Notes: a model not told the origin generated them from the sequence alone. Positions 36,201-44,414 are shown, counted from the first letter of the stretch. The stretch is DNA of 64,000 nt from Rhodospirillales bacterium (GCA_947473305.1 CANJCB010000004.1:1-64000), one strand, 5' to 3'. Program-made: numbers and translations.

Positions 36201-36857
36201 GGGCGAGAGATAGGCGTCCACCACGGTGGTGTCGCCCCGGCTCACGAGCTTCATGAGCGGGCTCACCTCGTGGCTCGCCGAGACCTGGGTGAAGCCGATC
36301 TCCCGCGCCAGCGCCGCGAGCTTCTTCTCGTGGTCCGGGTAGCGATAGGCATGCATCAGGAGGATCGCCACCGACCGGATGCCCGACTGATAAGCCGCTT
36401 CAAGGCCCATGCGGGCGGCATCGAGATCGAGCGGCGTCAGAACCTGCCCCTGCGCGTCGAGGCGTTCCTTGACCTCGACCACTTGCTCATAGAGCTGTTC
36501 CGGCAATTGGATATGGCGCGTGAAGAGCTTGGGCCGGTTCTGGTAGCCGATACGCAGCGCGTCGGCGAAGCCTTCGGTCACCACCAGCAGCGTCCGCTCG
36601 CCCTTGCGCTCCAGAAGCGCGTTGGTGGCGACCGTCGTTCCCATCTTGACCGCCTCTATGGCGTCGCCGGGAATGGGATCGCCGTCCTGGAGCTTCAGGA
36701 GATCGCGGATCCCCCGGATCGCGGCGTCCCGATACCGTTCGGGATTGTCGGAGAGCAGCTTATGGGTCGCGAGGCTGCCATCGGGGCGCCGCGCGACGAT
36801 ATCGGTAAAAGTACCGCCTCTATCGATCCAGAACTGCCATTTACCGGGGATATGCAT
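33222..36857 (-). CDS. Fused hydantoinase/oxoprolinase (HyuA-HyuB), 5-oxoprolinase-like
   Basis: A 1211-residue protein that joins an N-terminal HyuA ATP-binding half ([66 protein letters not shown]) to a C-terminal HyuB half from about residue 690 ([48 protein letters not shown], and a glycine-rich C terminus). This is the layout of ATP-dependent 5-oxoprolinase, which opens pyroglutamate to glutamate. N-methylhydantoinases and acetophenone carboxylases share the fold, so the substrate is open. Operon partners are two flavin oxidoreductases. Confidence 0.9.
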   Translation of the reverse strand: MHIPGKWQFWIDRGGTFTDIVARRPDGSLATHKLLSDNPERYRDAAIRGIRDLLKLQDGDPIPGDAIEAVKMGTTVATNALLERKGERTLLVVTEGFADALRIGYQNRPKLFTRHIQLPEQLYEQVVEVKERLDAQGQVLTPLDLDAARMGLEAAYQSGIRSVAILLMHAYRYPDHEKKLAALAREIGFTQVSASHEVSPLMKLVSRGDTTVVDAYLSPLLRRYVAQVADELGGTRLFFMQSNGGLTDAHRFQGKDAILSGPAAGIVGAARTAEMGGFPKIIGFDMGGTSTDVSHYAGEYERTFETVVAGVRMRVPMMHINTVAAGGGSICFFDGARFRVGPESAGANPGPACYRRGGPLTVTDCNVMLGKIRPEFFPSVFGPGGDEPLDRMVVERKFTELAFRIADATGTQRTPQQVAEGFVRIAVENMANAIKQISIQRGYDVTEYTLCCFGGAGGQHACLVADSLGMTRAYVHPFSGVLSAYGMGLADLRSLKEASVEKRLAADILPDLDLMLERLSAQGAEEMKSQGVSADRISVLRKVHVKYEGTDKALIVDYGDEAGIREGFATAHRQRYGFVMDSKPVVVEAVAVEVIGSAGAIDDEVEVVPADPRAPRRLATVEMVSEGELRAVPVFDRDRLTPGQTVSGPAIISEQTGTTIVEMGWQASLDQRRYLVLERVVPRSAEVAIGTTVDPVMLEVFNNLFMAVAEQMGVALQNTAYSVNIKERLDFSCALFDREGALIANAPHMPVHLGSMGESVQAVIRARAGEADGRGMKRGDVYVLNAPYNGGTHLPDVTVITPVFAEEDVKGEGAVLFYVASRGHHADIGGITPGSMPPTSRTVEEEGVLIDNFLLVDEGHFREAEMVDLLRSGKYPSRNTSQNIADLKAQIAACEKGVQELHRMVRHFGLDVVEAYMGHVQDNAEEAVRRVLGVLKDGSFAYEMDNGAVVKVAISIDQEARRAVIDFTGTDAQLPNNFNAPSAVCRAAVLYVFRTLVDDDIPMNGGCLKPLDIVIPEGSMLRPHYPAAVVAGNVETSQYITDALYGALGVMAAAQGTMNNFTFGNERHQYYETVCGGSGAGPDFDGTDAVQTHMTNSRLTDPEVLEWRFPVLLESFAIRRGSGGKGAHKGGDGATRRLRFLEAMTASILSGHRRIAPYGLEGGEPAALARNWVERTDGSREEFGGTWSIDVKVGDVFVIETPGGGGYGRAK

Positions 36858-36956
36858 ACACTCGCCTGACGTTACAACCGGGACTGGCCCCGACCCTCAA
36901 CATATAGCGGGCTCGCGCTTTTCGATCACGTCTCTTGTCATGGGAACGGGCCACAC

Positions 36957-36968
36957 ATTGTTGACAAT
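36957..36968. promoter_or_regulatory. Palindrome ATTGTTGACAAT, likely GntR-type operator
   Basis: ATTGT and ACAAT arms flank TG, a 12-bp palindrome 50 bases before the oxygenase gene at 37018. It contains TTGACA (36961-36966), so a bound regulator would cover a -35 element; the -10 is weak (GACGAT at 36984). The GT-N2-AC core with T and A flanks fits operators of FCD-type GntR regulators. One such gene converges on this region (38063-38752). Confidence 0.5.
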
Positions 36969-37017
36969 CAATCGCCCGGCGGGGACGATCATTCCAACGG
37001 CAATCAAGGTGCACAGC

Positions 37018-38058
37018 ATGGACGGCTCGGACGAACTCCACCTGATGGAACACCCCGATTCGACGGAGGAAATTCCCGTCCTCGATGTCGGCCCCTTCCT
37101 GCGTGGCGAGGCTGGCGCGCGGGAGCGGATCGGGGCTGAACTCAGGGCGATTTCGGAGACGGTCGGTTTCTTCTATCTCGAGGGCCATGGGGTCCCGCAG
37201 GACAAGATCGACGGGATCTTAGCTGCCTCCAAGCGGCTCCACGAACTGCCTCTCGAGCAACGCCGCCGGATCGAACGGACGGACCGGGTGGGCTATCGCG
37301 CCGCCGAGGACCGCGAGGGGCTGGGCGGGATGGAGCCGATCCTGATGTCGTCTTTCGTCACGCTTCGGGAGCGCCCCCCAGGCGATGCCCGCACGATATC
37401 GAGCGATCCCTTCCGCATGGGCAACCATTGGCCGCAAGAACTGCCGGGATTTCGCGAGCAGGCCGTCGATTATTACCGGACCGTGGAACAGGTGCATTTC
37501 AACCTGCTCCCGCTTTGGGAAACGGCGCTCGATCTGCCGGACGGTTATCTTAACCGCTTCTTCCGCGATCCCTATGTGGCGCTGTCGCTGCTGCATTACC
37601 CGCCCCAGGGCGAGGTGGAGCAGCTTGGCCTTCAGCCGCACACCGACAGCGGCTTCGTCAGCATCCTGGCCCAGGGCGAGGTGCCCGGGCTCATCGTGCG
37701 AATGCCTTCGGGGCGCTGGCGGATCGCGGATGTCCGGCGTGGGGCCTTCATGGTCAATACCGGCAATATCATGGTGCGGCTGACCAACGGGCGGTTTCTC
37801 TCCACCAAGCACGGCGTCATCAACAACGGCGGGGTCGCGCGCTGCTCGGTGCCGCTTTTCGTCGGCCCCGACCTCGACGCCATGATCGAGGTCTTGCCGA
37901 CCTGCCAGGGTCCTGACAATCCGGCGAAATACCCGCCGATCCGCTATGAGGACTATTATCGCTGGTTCTATTACGGCGGCGGCGTCAACGAAAAGGCCGT
38001 CGGCCCCGACGTAAAATCGGAAGGCCGCTGGGTCCCCGAACGCGCCATGGGCGAATAG
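37018..38058 (+). CDS. Isopenicillin N synthase-like 2OG-Fe(II) oxygenase (second paralogue)
   Basis: A 346-residue non-haem iron oxygenase related to the one at 20306. Iron ligands are His208 and Asp210 (QPHTDSGFVSI) and His265 (STKHGVINN); Arg275 and Ser277 (ARCSVPLF) bind the co-substrate carboxylate in this family. The start PDSTEEIPVLDVGPFLRG and the end VLPTCQGPDNPAKYPPIRYEDYYRW are near those of the first paralogue. The ATG at 37018 follows a likely operator. The gene stands opposite the six-gene GntR operon, its stop 4 bases from the regulator's stop, so coregulation with that operon is plausible. Confidence 0.86.
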   Translation: MDGSDELHLMEHPDSTEEIPVLDVGPFLRGEAGARERIGAELRAISETVGFFYLEGHGVPQDKIDGILAASKRLHELPLEQRRRIERTDRVGYRAAEDREGLGGMEPILMSSFVTLRERPPGDARTISSDPFRMGNHWPQELPGFREQAVDYYRTVEQVHFNLLPLWETALDLPDGYLNRFFRDPYVALSLLHYPPQGEVEQLGLQPHTDSGFVSILAQGEVPGLIVRMPSGRWRIADVRRGAFMVNTGNIMVRLTNGRFLSTKHGVINNGGVARCSVPLFVGPDLDAMIEVLPTCQGPDNPAKYPPIRYEDYYRWFYYGGGVNEKAVGPDVKSEGRWVPERAMGE

Positions 38059-38062
38059 TGCG

Positions 38063-38752
38063 TTAGGCCACGACCGGAACGGTCTCGTTCAGCAGCGGCA
38101 GCAGGCGGGCCTGGCCGCGCATCACATGCTCGCGCAGCATGCGGCTGGCCTTTTCGGGATCGCCGCTTGCCAGCGCCTCGACCATCTCGCTGTGCTCTTC
38201 GTTGGAGACCAGGATCCCGCCGCCCTGGAAGAGACTGCGGCGGCGCATCAGATGCATCTCGTTCATCAGACGCCGGTAGATCTCCAGGAGCTTCGTATTG
38301 CCCGTCATCTCCACGATGCGGTCGTGGAAGCGGATGTTGCGCGGGAAATAGCCGTCCGGATCGTTGCGGGAGGAGGCGGTGTCCATCTCCTTGATGAACT
38401 CCCTGAGTTCCGCGACCTGTTCCGCCGTGATGCGCGGCGCCAGGATACGTCCCACCATCTCGTCGAGACCGGCGCGGACCTCATAGAGTTCGGTGGCCTG
38501 CTCCCGGTCCATCTGCCGGACGAAGACACCACGATTGCGCGTCAGGCGCAAAAGCCCCGCTTCTTCCAGTGCCCGGAAGGCTTCGCGGACGGGTCCCCGG
38601 CTCACCTGGAGCCGGGCGGCGAGGTCCGCCTCGGTCAGCTTGTCGCCCGGCCCCACCTCGCCTTCGAGGATGAGGCGCATGATTTCGGCCTGTACCGCCT
38701 TGGGCAGCGATTCGGACCGCAGGATCTGAAGAAGCGAACGTTCGGTATCCAT
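38063..38752 (-). CDS. GntR family regulator, FCD type
   Basis: A 229-residue regulator: N-terminal winged helix (LPKAVQAEIMRLILEGEVGPGDKLTEADLAARLQVSRGPVREAFRALEEAGLL, in part, near 16-68) and a C-terminal all-helical FCD ligand domain with DxxxH-type metal ligands (RFHDRIVEMTGN, HSEMVEAL, REHVMRGQARLL). FCD regulators of this type bind small organic acids. It is the last gene of the SBP-to-regulator operon and probably controls it by feedback from a pathway intermediate. A GGAGAGAT ribosome site precedes the ATG. Confidence 0.93.
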   Translation of the reverse strand: MDTERSLLQILRSESLPKAVQAEIMRLILEGEVGPGDKLTEADLAARLQVSRGPVREAFRALEEAGLLRLTRNRGVFVRQMDREQATELYEVRAGLDEMVGRILAPRITAEQVAELREFIKEMDTASSRNDPDGYFPRNIRFHDRIVEMTGNTKLLEIYRRLMNEMHLMRRRSLFQGGGILVSNEEHSEMVEALASGDPEKASRMLREHVMRGQARLLPLLNETVPVVA

Positions 38753-38763
38753 GTATCTCTCCT

Positions 38764-39801
38764 TCAGGCCGCGCGGAGCGCCTGCTCGAGCTTGACGAGC
38801 TCGGGCGGGTCCACAAGTGCGCCGTTGCGCACGATCTGGCGGCCGTCGATGGAAATGGAATGATTGGTCACGACGCCATCCGGATGGTTCTCCCCGCCGC
38901 CCGGCTGCCACCACGGAATGCCGAAGCCGATGGCGTTGTTCCCGGCGACGCGGATGTTCTCGTTGAAGGAGCGGCCGTCGAACTGAGCCGCCGGATGGAA
39001 ACCGTGGGAGAAGTGAATGATCTTGCCGAATTGGCCTCCCGCGGCGCGGCGCAGCGATTCCTCCATGAGGCGAAGGTCGGAACCCCCGCCGGTAACTTCG
39101 CGGATCTGGCCGTCCACTTTGAACGTCATAGGCGTCTTCAACAGGGTGAAATACTTGTGGAAGGCGGCATGAGTGACCACGACGCCTTTCACGGAATCGA
39201 CCTCGGGATAGATGACCGCGGACCCGGGCGGCGTGAAGGTGCCCGGCCGGTCGGTATGGCGCAGCTTCTTGGTCGCCATCTTGCCGATGGTGAAGCGCAC
39301 GTCGGTGCCGCTGGTGTCGGTGATATGGCACTCCTTGCCCACCGCCCCGCCGATCAGCTCGTCAAGCGCGTTCTGCAAATCGAAAAGCCGGTCGAAATTC
39401 ACCTCGGCGAAGAGCCGCGAGATGCCGCCCGCGCCCAGATCCAAGAGGTTGAGCGACCGGGTCCGGTTCTTCTTCATGGCTTCCGAATGAGCCTTGGAGC
39501 CGCTCATATAGGGGAAGGTCATGTCGATCCAGACATCGCAGCTCATGCCGGCCGCGATGGCGACTTCCGGGATATAGGGATCGGAGAGCGAGCCCTGATA
39601 GGGAAGCTGCGGGATCGTCACCACGGAAGGGATCGCCTTCTGCACGCGCGCCGCCTCGAAGAGGGCCCAGACGCCACGGGGATCCGTGGCGGCGTCGGCG
39701 GTGATGAGAACCTGCTCACCCGCCTTCACGCACATATAGTCTCGGATGATGAGATCAGCGGCTACCGCCAGCACCGATGCATCGACCGAATTCTTCATCA
39801 T
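38764..39801 (-). CDS. M29-family metalloprotein, aminopeptidase or NicX (2,5-dihydroxypyridine dioxygenase)-like
   Basis: A 345-residue protein of the M29/leucyl-aminopeptidase T fold. It begins MMKNSVDASVLAVAADLIIRDYM and has the C-terminal metal-site region: GHGFHPAAQFDGRSFNENIR, GFGIPWWQPGGGENHPDGVVTNHSISIDG, with NHSISIDG aligning to the paired His and Asp ligands. The same fold houses NicX, the iron dioxygenase that opens 2,5-dihydroxypyridine. Because the adjacent upstream gene is an FAD ring hydroxylase and two hydrolases follow, a ring-cleaving role is more likely than peptidase, but this is inference. The start ATG at 39801 (or 39798) leaves the upstream gene untouched. Confidence 0.65.
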   Translation of the reverse strand: MMKNSVDASVLAVAADLIIRDYMCVKAGEQVLITADAATDPRGVWALFEAARVQKAIPSVVTIPQLPYQGSLSDPYIPEVAIAAGMSCDVWIDMTFPYMSGSKAHSEAMKKNRTRSLNLLDLGAGGISRLFAEVNFDRLFDLQNALDELIGGAVGKECHITDTSGTDVRFTIGKMATKKLRHTDRPGTFTPPGSAVIYPEVDSVKGVVVTHAAFHKYFTLLKTPMTFKVDGQIREVTGGGSDLRLMEESLRRAAGGQFGKIIHFSHGFHPAAQFDGRSFNENIRVAGNNAIGFGIPWWQPGGGENHPDGVVTNHSISIDGRQIVRNGALVDPPELVKLEQALRAA

Positions 39802-39815
39802 CTCCCAAAGCTCCT

Positions 39816-41009
39816 TCAGACGGCCACTGTGGTGGCGTCGTATCCATAGATCCAATCGTACCACTCGACGACCTTATCGGGCGACCACTGGCTTTCGATG
39901 TAACGCGCAGCGGTCACGGGATCGGCCAAGTCCTTGGCGTGCCTGCGGCTGGCTTGCTCCATCGACTTCTTGACGATCTGGGTGCAGCGCGGCCGTCGCG
40001 CTTCTTCGTAATGCGAAAGCGCCGACTCGGCATCCTCATATGCCTCCAGCGCCCGGGCAAGGATCAAGCCATCCTCGATCGCCATATTGGCCCCTTGGCC
40101 CAGTGTCGGCCGGGTGGAATGGCAGGCATCGCCCAGCAGGGCGACGCGGCCCTTCGCCCATTGCTGAAGCGGGTCGCGGACGAAGACGCCCCATTTGAAG
40201 GGCGTCCCGAGGCCCTGGATCAACCTCTGGATATCTTCGTGCCAGCCGGTGAAGTCGCGCGCGCATTCCTCGATGGTGCCGGGCACGATCCAGCTTTCGA
40301 CGCGCCAGTCCTCGCGCTCGATATTACCGATGAAATTCAAAAGCTCGCCGCGCCGGACGGGGTATAGCGTGATGCTGCCGGTGGTGCTGATCCAATTGGC
40401 GGCGGAGGTGCGGAACCGTTCAGGCACCTGATCCATGGGTACAAGGCCGCGCCAGGCGATATAACCGGTGAATTTCGGCTCGGCAGGCCCGAAAAGCTGC
40501 TTCTGGATTACCGAATGTATGCCATCCGCGCCGATCAGGATGTCGCCCCGGACCGTCCCCCCATCCTCGAAGCTCACGGTCACGCCGCTGCCGTCATCGG
40601 TGAAGCCCGTGCAGGTCCGCGCCACATGAATGGCACCGGGTTTCCGCTGACGCACCCCATCCACCAGCATCGCATGAAGATCGCCGCGATGAAGGCAGAG
40701 ATAGGGCGAACCGAAACGTGCCTCGGCCTGGGAATTATGGTTCGGAATTTCCCAGGTCTGGCCGGAGTCCCAGAGGCAGAGATAGCGCGCATCAGGCTGC
40801 ACGCCGTCGCGCAGATAGCGCTCGGCAAGGCCCAGTTCACGCAGCACGCGGGAACCGTTTGGGCTGACATGCAGACCCGCGCCCACTTCCTTCAACTCGG
40901 GCGAGCGTTCGTAGACATCGACATCGAAACCGCGATCGAGCAGTGCCAGGGCGGCCGTCAGCCCGCCGATCCCCGCACCGATAACGATCACATGGGGTTT
41001 TTTCGCCAT
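39816..41009 (-). CDS. FAD-dependent aromatic monooxygenase
   Basis: A 397-residue class A flavoprotein hydroxylase. The FAD dinucleotide motif is VIVIGAGIGGLTAALAL near residue 8, the DG motif is DILIGADGIHSVI near 160, and the GD motif LLGDACHSTRPTLGQGANMAIEDG is near 285-305. Sequence features are those of salicylate 1-, 3-hydroxybenzoate 6- and 6-hydroxynicotinate 3-hydroxylases (NicC). It would use NAD(P)H to hydroxylate an aromatic acid, possibly with loss of carboxylate. Next to an M29/NicX-like gene this suggests a pyridine-type substrate, though benzenoids fit as well. Confidence 0.87.
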   Translation of the reverse strand: MAKKPHVIVIGAGIGGLTAALALLDRGFDVDVYERSPELKEVGAGLHVSPNGSRVLRELGLAERYLRDGVQPDARYLCLWDSGQTWEIPNHNSQAEARFGSPYLCLHRGDLHAMLVDGVRQRKPGAIHVARTCTGFTDDGSGVTVSFEDGGTVRGDILIGADGIHSVIQKQLFGPAEPKFTGYIAWRGLVPMDQVPERFRTSAANWISTTGSITLYPVRRGELLNFIGNIEREDWRVESWIVPGTIEECARDFTGWHEDIQRLIQGLGTPFKWGVFVRDPLQQWAKGRVALLGDACHSTRPTLGQGANMAIEDGLILARALEAYEDAESALSHYEEARRPRCTQIVKKSMEQASRRHAKDLADPVTAARYIESQWSPDKVVEWYDWIYGYDATTVAV

Positions 41010-41010
41010 A

Positions 41011-41892
41011 TCAGGTTTCGAGCGCCCGGACGAAGCCGCCCACCGCCGCGTCGAAGGCGGGCGGCTGCTCACGGAAGGGCATGGAGCCCGCTTGGTTCAG
41101 GATGCGGATCTGGGTCAGGGGCTGCTTCGCCGAGACGATCTGGAAGAGCGAAATCGCGAAGGGCACCGGCGACAACGGGTCCTGGTGGCCCCAGACCATG
41201 AGCGTCGGCACCGACACGCCCGTCTCGCGGAACCGGACGTAATTATTGGCCTTGAGCTTCGCCAGGGACGCCCGCACCTGGGCGCCGAGCTTGCCCTCGG
41301 TGAGTTTCGCCCGCACCGCGCGGAAGGTCTCGCCCCGGGCGGTCTCGGCGGCCTCCTCCATCCAGCGTCCAGCCCGCAGATGATGGTCGGTGTAGGAGGT
41401 CCTGGAGAGAAGCCAGCGCTGGCTTTCCGCGCCATAGATCGGATGAGGGCGACCCATCAGCGCGAAGTTGATATCCGCGTCTCCGGCAGGTGCTATGGCG
41501 GGGCTCGCCACGATGGTCAGGGAGGCAACCCGCTCCGGCGCCTCAAAAGCGAGACGCAAAGCGATCATGGCGCCTTCGTCGTGGCCGACGAGATGGGCCT
41601 TCTTGACTTCCGTCGCATCGAGGAAGCCGCGCGCATGCCGGACCAGCCCGTCGTAGGAATAATCGGCATCTTCCTTCGGCGCTTCGCTCTGGCCCTGGCC
41701 CGGTGCGTCGTAGGCCAGCACGCGGGCGCTCTGGGCGAGGCCGGCGATATTATGCTCCCAGACCGTGGCCGAGGGGCAGTAGCCCGGATCGGTCAGCGCG
41801 CCGCCATGGATCAGCACGAGGGTCGCCGGGCCGGAACCCTCCTCGACATAGCGGGTCTTGACGCCGGAGACGGTGACGAATTTGTCGGACAT
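41011..41892 (-). CDS. Alpha/beta hydrolase fold protein with an altered triad
   Basis: A 293-residue alpha/beta hydrolase. The oxyanion region is LIHGGALTDPG, but the nucleophile elbow reads LVGHDEGAMIA with Asp105 where most members have Ser. Epoxide hydrolases and dehalogenases also use Asp. The usual general-base His near the C terminus is Ser270 (NQAGSMPFREQP), whereas the neighbouring paralogue has His. The acid WGHQDPLSP is kept. Without His the normal hydrolytic mechanism would not work, so another base or a non-hydrolytic role is likely. The start is ATG at 41892; a TTG at 41910 overlaps the previous gene. Confidence 0.85.
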   Translation of the reverse strand: MSDKFVTVSGVKTRYVEEGSGPATLVLIHGGALTDPGYCPSATVWEHNIAGLAQSARVLAYDAPGQGQSEAPKEDADYSYDGLVRHARGFLDATEVKKAHLVGHDEGAMIALRLAFEAPERVASLTIVASPAIAPAGDADINFALMGRPHPIYGAESQRWLLSRTSYTDHHLRAGRWMEEAAETARGETFRAVRAKLTEGKLGAQVRASLAKLKANNYVRFRETGVSVPTLMVWGHQDPLSPVPFAISLFQIVSAKQPLTQIRILNQAGSMPFREQPPAFDAAVGGFVRALET

Positions 41893-41906
41893 GACGCGCG
41901 CTCCGG

Positions 41907-42788
41907 TCAATTCAGGCTGCCGATGAAACCGGTCATCAGCTCGTTGAACTGCTCCGGATGCTCGCGGTAGGGGTGATGGCCGGCGGCGGCGACCACATGG
42001 AAATAGGCCTGGCGTTCGTGGGCGGCGATGGTCCGGTAGAGCATCAGGCCACGTTCGATCGAGGAGGAATGATCCTCCGCCCCCCAGATCACCTGGGTGG
42101 GCCTGAGCGAGCCCGCGTCGGCGATCCTTTGCAGGGTCTCGTGCTTCACCTTCGCAAGATCGGGGCGGAAGAGGCTGTTCTTGAGCCCGCCCTTTTCCAT
42201 GAGTTCCGAGCTTTCGCGATATTTCGGCTGCGACATGACCTCGAAGCCCGCCTCGACGAAATTTTCGCTGACGCTGGAAAGGTCATAGGCGCAGCGTTCG
42301 AAAAGCCAGCGCTGCCCCTCGCGACTGAATGCGGGATGCGGACAGCCCGCGTAATTGACCTCGTTGAGGCTGACGCCGGGCGCGAGGCTGCTGCTGTTGA
42401 TGACAGTCAGGGACCTTACCCGTTCCGGCACCAGATGAGGCAGCGCCGCCGCCGGCAAGGCCCCGGCCGACTGCCCCACCACATGGGTGCCTTCCAGGTT
42501 CATCACCCGCATGAAGGCGACCAGATGGCGGTGGACAGCCTCCTGGGTGTAGTCGCCGTTCCTGGGGTTTTCGGTGTGGCCGTGGCCGAGCTTGTCGACC
42601 ACGATCACCCGGTAGCGCTGCGACAGCGGCCCGATGTTGTATTCCCAGGTCTCCGCGGGCGAGGCCGCCACGGTATTCCCGTAGTGACTGCCCGTGATGA
42701 AGAGGATCGGCTCCCCTTTTCCCGCCTCGAAATAGCGGGTGCGGATGCCGTCCACATCGACCCAGCTCGGCGCGACCGCCATCGCCAT
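41907..42788 (-). CDS. Alpha/beta hydrolase, canonical Ser-His-Asp triad
   Basis: A 293-residue alpha/beta hydrolase with the usual triad: Ser107 in VVGQSAGALPAA, acid in WGAEDHSSS and His271 in AAAGHHPYREHPEQF. The helical cap lies at about 130-215. Such enzymes open C-C or amide/ester bonds in aromatic breakdown (MhpC, BphD, NicD types). NicD deformylates N-formylmaleamate in the nicotinate pathway, so a matching step is conceivable here. The start ATG at 42788 is 13 bases after the binding-protein stop; another ATG lies two codons later. Confidence 0.88.
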   Translation of the reverse strand: MAMAVAPSWVDVDGIRTRYFEAGKGEPILFITGSHYGNTVAASPAETWEYNIGPLSQRYRVIVVDKLGHGHTENPRNGDYTQEAVHRHLVAFMRVMNLEGTHVVGQSAGALPAAALPHLVPERVRSLTVINSSSLAPGVSLNEVNYAGCPHPAFSREGQRWLFERCAYDLSSVSENFVEAGFEVMSQPKYRESSELMEKGGLKNSLFRPDLAKVKHETLQRIADAGSLRPTQVIWGAEDHSSSIERGLMLYRTIAAHERQAYFHVVAAAGHHPYREHPEQFNELMTGFIGSLN

Positions 42789-42801
42789 CTGATGAATGCT
42801 C

Positions 42802-44385
42802 CTATTGCGCGAGATAGGCGTCGACCCAGTGGCCCTGCCCCTGGATGATTCCCCAGAGGCCCTTGAGCCGCACGCTGGCCGCGTCGTTGTTGCGATATTG
42901 CCGGAGCGTCAGCGCCGGCAGGTCCGAGGCCAGGATCGACTGGACCTGGCGATAATATTGGCCACGGCCTTCGGTCGTGACCGCGCCCTGGGCCTTGTCG
43001 AAGAGGGCATCGACCTCGGGGTTCGAATATTGGGTCGCATTGCCATAGGGCTTGGCGATCGAGGAAGTCACGAAAACGCGCGCGATGCCCAGCGCCGGAT
43101 CGGAGAAGCTCGAATAGGGCGACAGCGTCCAGTCGAAGTCGTGGTCCACGAAGACCTGCTTCAGATAGGTCGCGGTCTCCAGGTTCGACAGCTGCAGGTC
43201 GACCCCAACCGCCTGCCACATGCTCTTCAGCGCCGGCGCCACGAGCTGGTACTCAGGATATTCGTGACCGTAGTTCAACATGCGGAAGGTCGCCCGCTTG
43301 CCGTCCGCGCCCCGCTTCAGCCCCGCCTCGTCGAGCAGCGCATTGGCCTTGGCGACATCGAAGGGATACATCTTGTTGTAGTCGATCTCCGGGTTCGCGG
43401 CCCAGGAGATGTCAGGGGCAAAGGGCATGACGGCGACAGCGCCCTGGTTGAAGAAGGCGTTCTTCATCAGATAGTCGCGGTCGGTCGCCATGAACATCGC
43501 CTGGCGCACCCGCTTGTCGTCCAAGGGCTTGTTCTTGTTGTTGGGCATCAGGAAGACGGTATTCGGCGGCACGTCCCCGGTCTCGATCTTGAGCTTGGGA
43601 TTGGCGCGAACCGCCGCGAAATCGCTCGGCTGCAGCAGCGGCACCATATCAACCTCGCCCGCCTGGAGCGCCTGCAAGGCAGCTGAGGCCTGGGTGATCG
43701 TCTTCGTCGTGATCCCGTCGAGATAGGGTTTGCCCGGTTCCCAATATTTGTCGCTCTTCACGAGCCGCATCGTGTCGCCACGCTTCCACTCGACGAGCTT
43801 GAAGGCGCCGGTTCCGATAGGCCCCTCCATATTGGCGGGATTCTGCGGGATATTGGTCCCGCGAAACTGCGCCGGCTGAAGGATCGCCGCACCCTGGGAG
43901 CAGGTCATCGACACCAGGAAGGGCGCAAAGGGCTTCTTGAGCTTGATCACCACCTTGTCAGGCGCCGGGGCCTCGACGCTGTCGAGTTCGCGGCCGGCGG
44001 GTGCGAAGGTCGGGGAGAATTTGGCGCTGACCTCCGTCAGGGAATATTTCACGTCCTCGGCCGTCACCGGCGAGCCATCCTGGAAGCTCGTCTTGTTGAG
44101 CTCGAAACTATAGGTCAGCCCGTCCGGCGACACGGTCCAGGACTTGGCGATCAAGGGCTTGATCGAATAGTCCGCCGCGACCTCGACGAGGCCCTGATAG
44201 ATCATGCAGCCCAGCAGATGATTGATGTAACCCGAGGTGATGTTGGGGTTAACATGGGGCGGGTCCTGCGCTAGCACCACGATGGCCGTGCCACCCTTTT
44301 GCGGCGTCTGGGCTTGAGCGAGCGGCGCCGCGAGGCACAAAGCGGCGGCGAGGCTTGCAAAAACCTCGGTACGGCGCATCCACAT
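42802..44385 (-). CDS. ABC transporter substrate-binding protein, family 5 (copy 2)
   Basis: A 527-residue exported protein, signal peptide to about residue 25 (LAAPLAQAQ). Family 5 traits are KGGTAIVVLAQDPPHVNPNIT, YQGLVEVAADYSIKPLIAKSW, FQDGSPVTAEDVKYSL, GPIGTGAFKLVEWKRGDTM and DDKRVRQAMFMATDRDYL. It is the first gene of the operon that includes hydrolases, monooxygenase, NicX-like enzyme and GntR regulator, with 13 bases to the next gene, so it very likely captures the operon's substrate. A GGGGGG-type ribosome site precedes the ATG. Confidence 0.91.
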   Translation of the reverse strand: MWMRRTEVFASLAAALCLAAPLAQAQTPQKGGTAIVVLAQDPPHVNPNITSGYINHLLGCMIYQGLVEVAADYSIKPLIAKSWTVSPDGLTYSFELNKTSFQDGSPVTAEDVKYSLTEVSAKFSPTFAPAGRELDSVEAPAPDKVVIKLKKPFAPFLVSMTCSQGAAILQPAQFRGTNIPQNPANMEGPIGTGAFKLVEWKRGDTMRLVKSDKYWEPGKPYLDGITTKTITQASAALQALQAGEVDMVPLLQPSDFAAVRANPKLKIETGDVPPNTVFLMPNNKNKPLDDKRVRQAMFMATDRDYLMKNAFFNQGAVAVMPFAPDISWAANPEIDYNKMYPFDVAKANALLDEAGLKRGADGKRATFRMLNYGHEYPEYQLVAPALKSMWQAVGVDLQLSNLETATYLKQVFVDHDFDWTLSPYSSFSDPALGIARVFVTSSIAKPYGNATQYSNPEVDALFDKAQGAVTTEGRGQYYRQVQSILASDLPALTLRQYRNNDAASVRLKGLWGIIQGQGHWVDAYLAQ

Positions 44386-44404
44386 GAGACCCCCCTTTTG
44401 ACTT

Positions 44405-44414
44405 TTGTCGACGA
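44405..44414. promoter_or_regulatory. TTGTCGACGA, possible GntR operator at the operon head
   Basis: A GTCGAC core with flanking T and A residues lies 20 bases upstream of the first gene of the GntR operon (ATG at 44385). Its T-N-GT-N2-AC-N-A pattern matches the palindrome at 36957-36968. It could be where the operon-encoded regulator binds. The core alone is short and occurs by chance. Confidence 0.3.
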
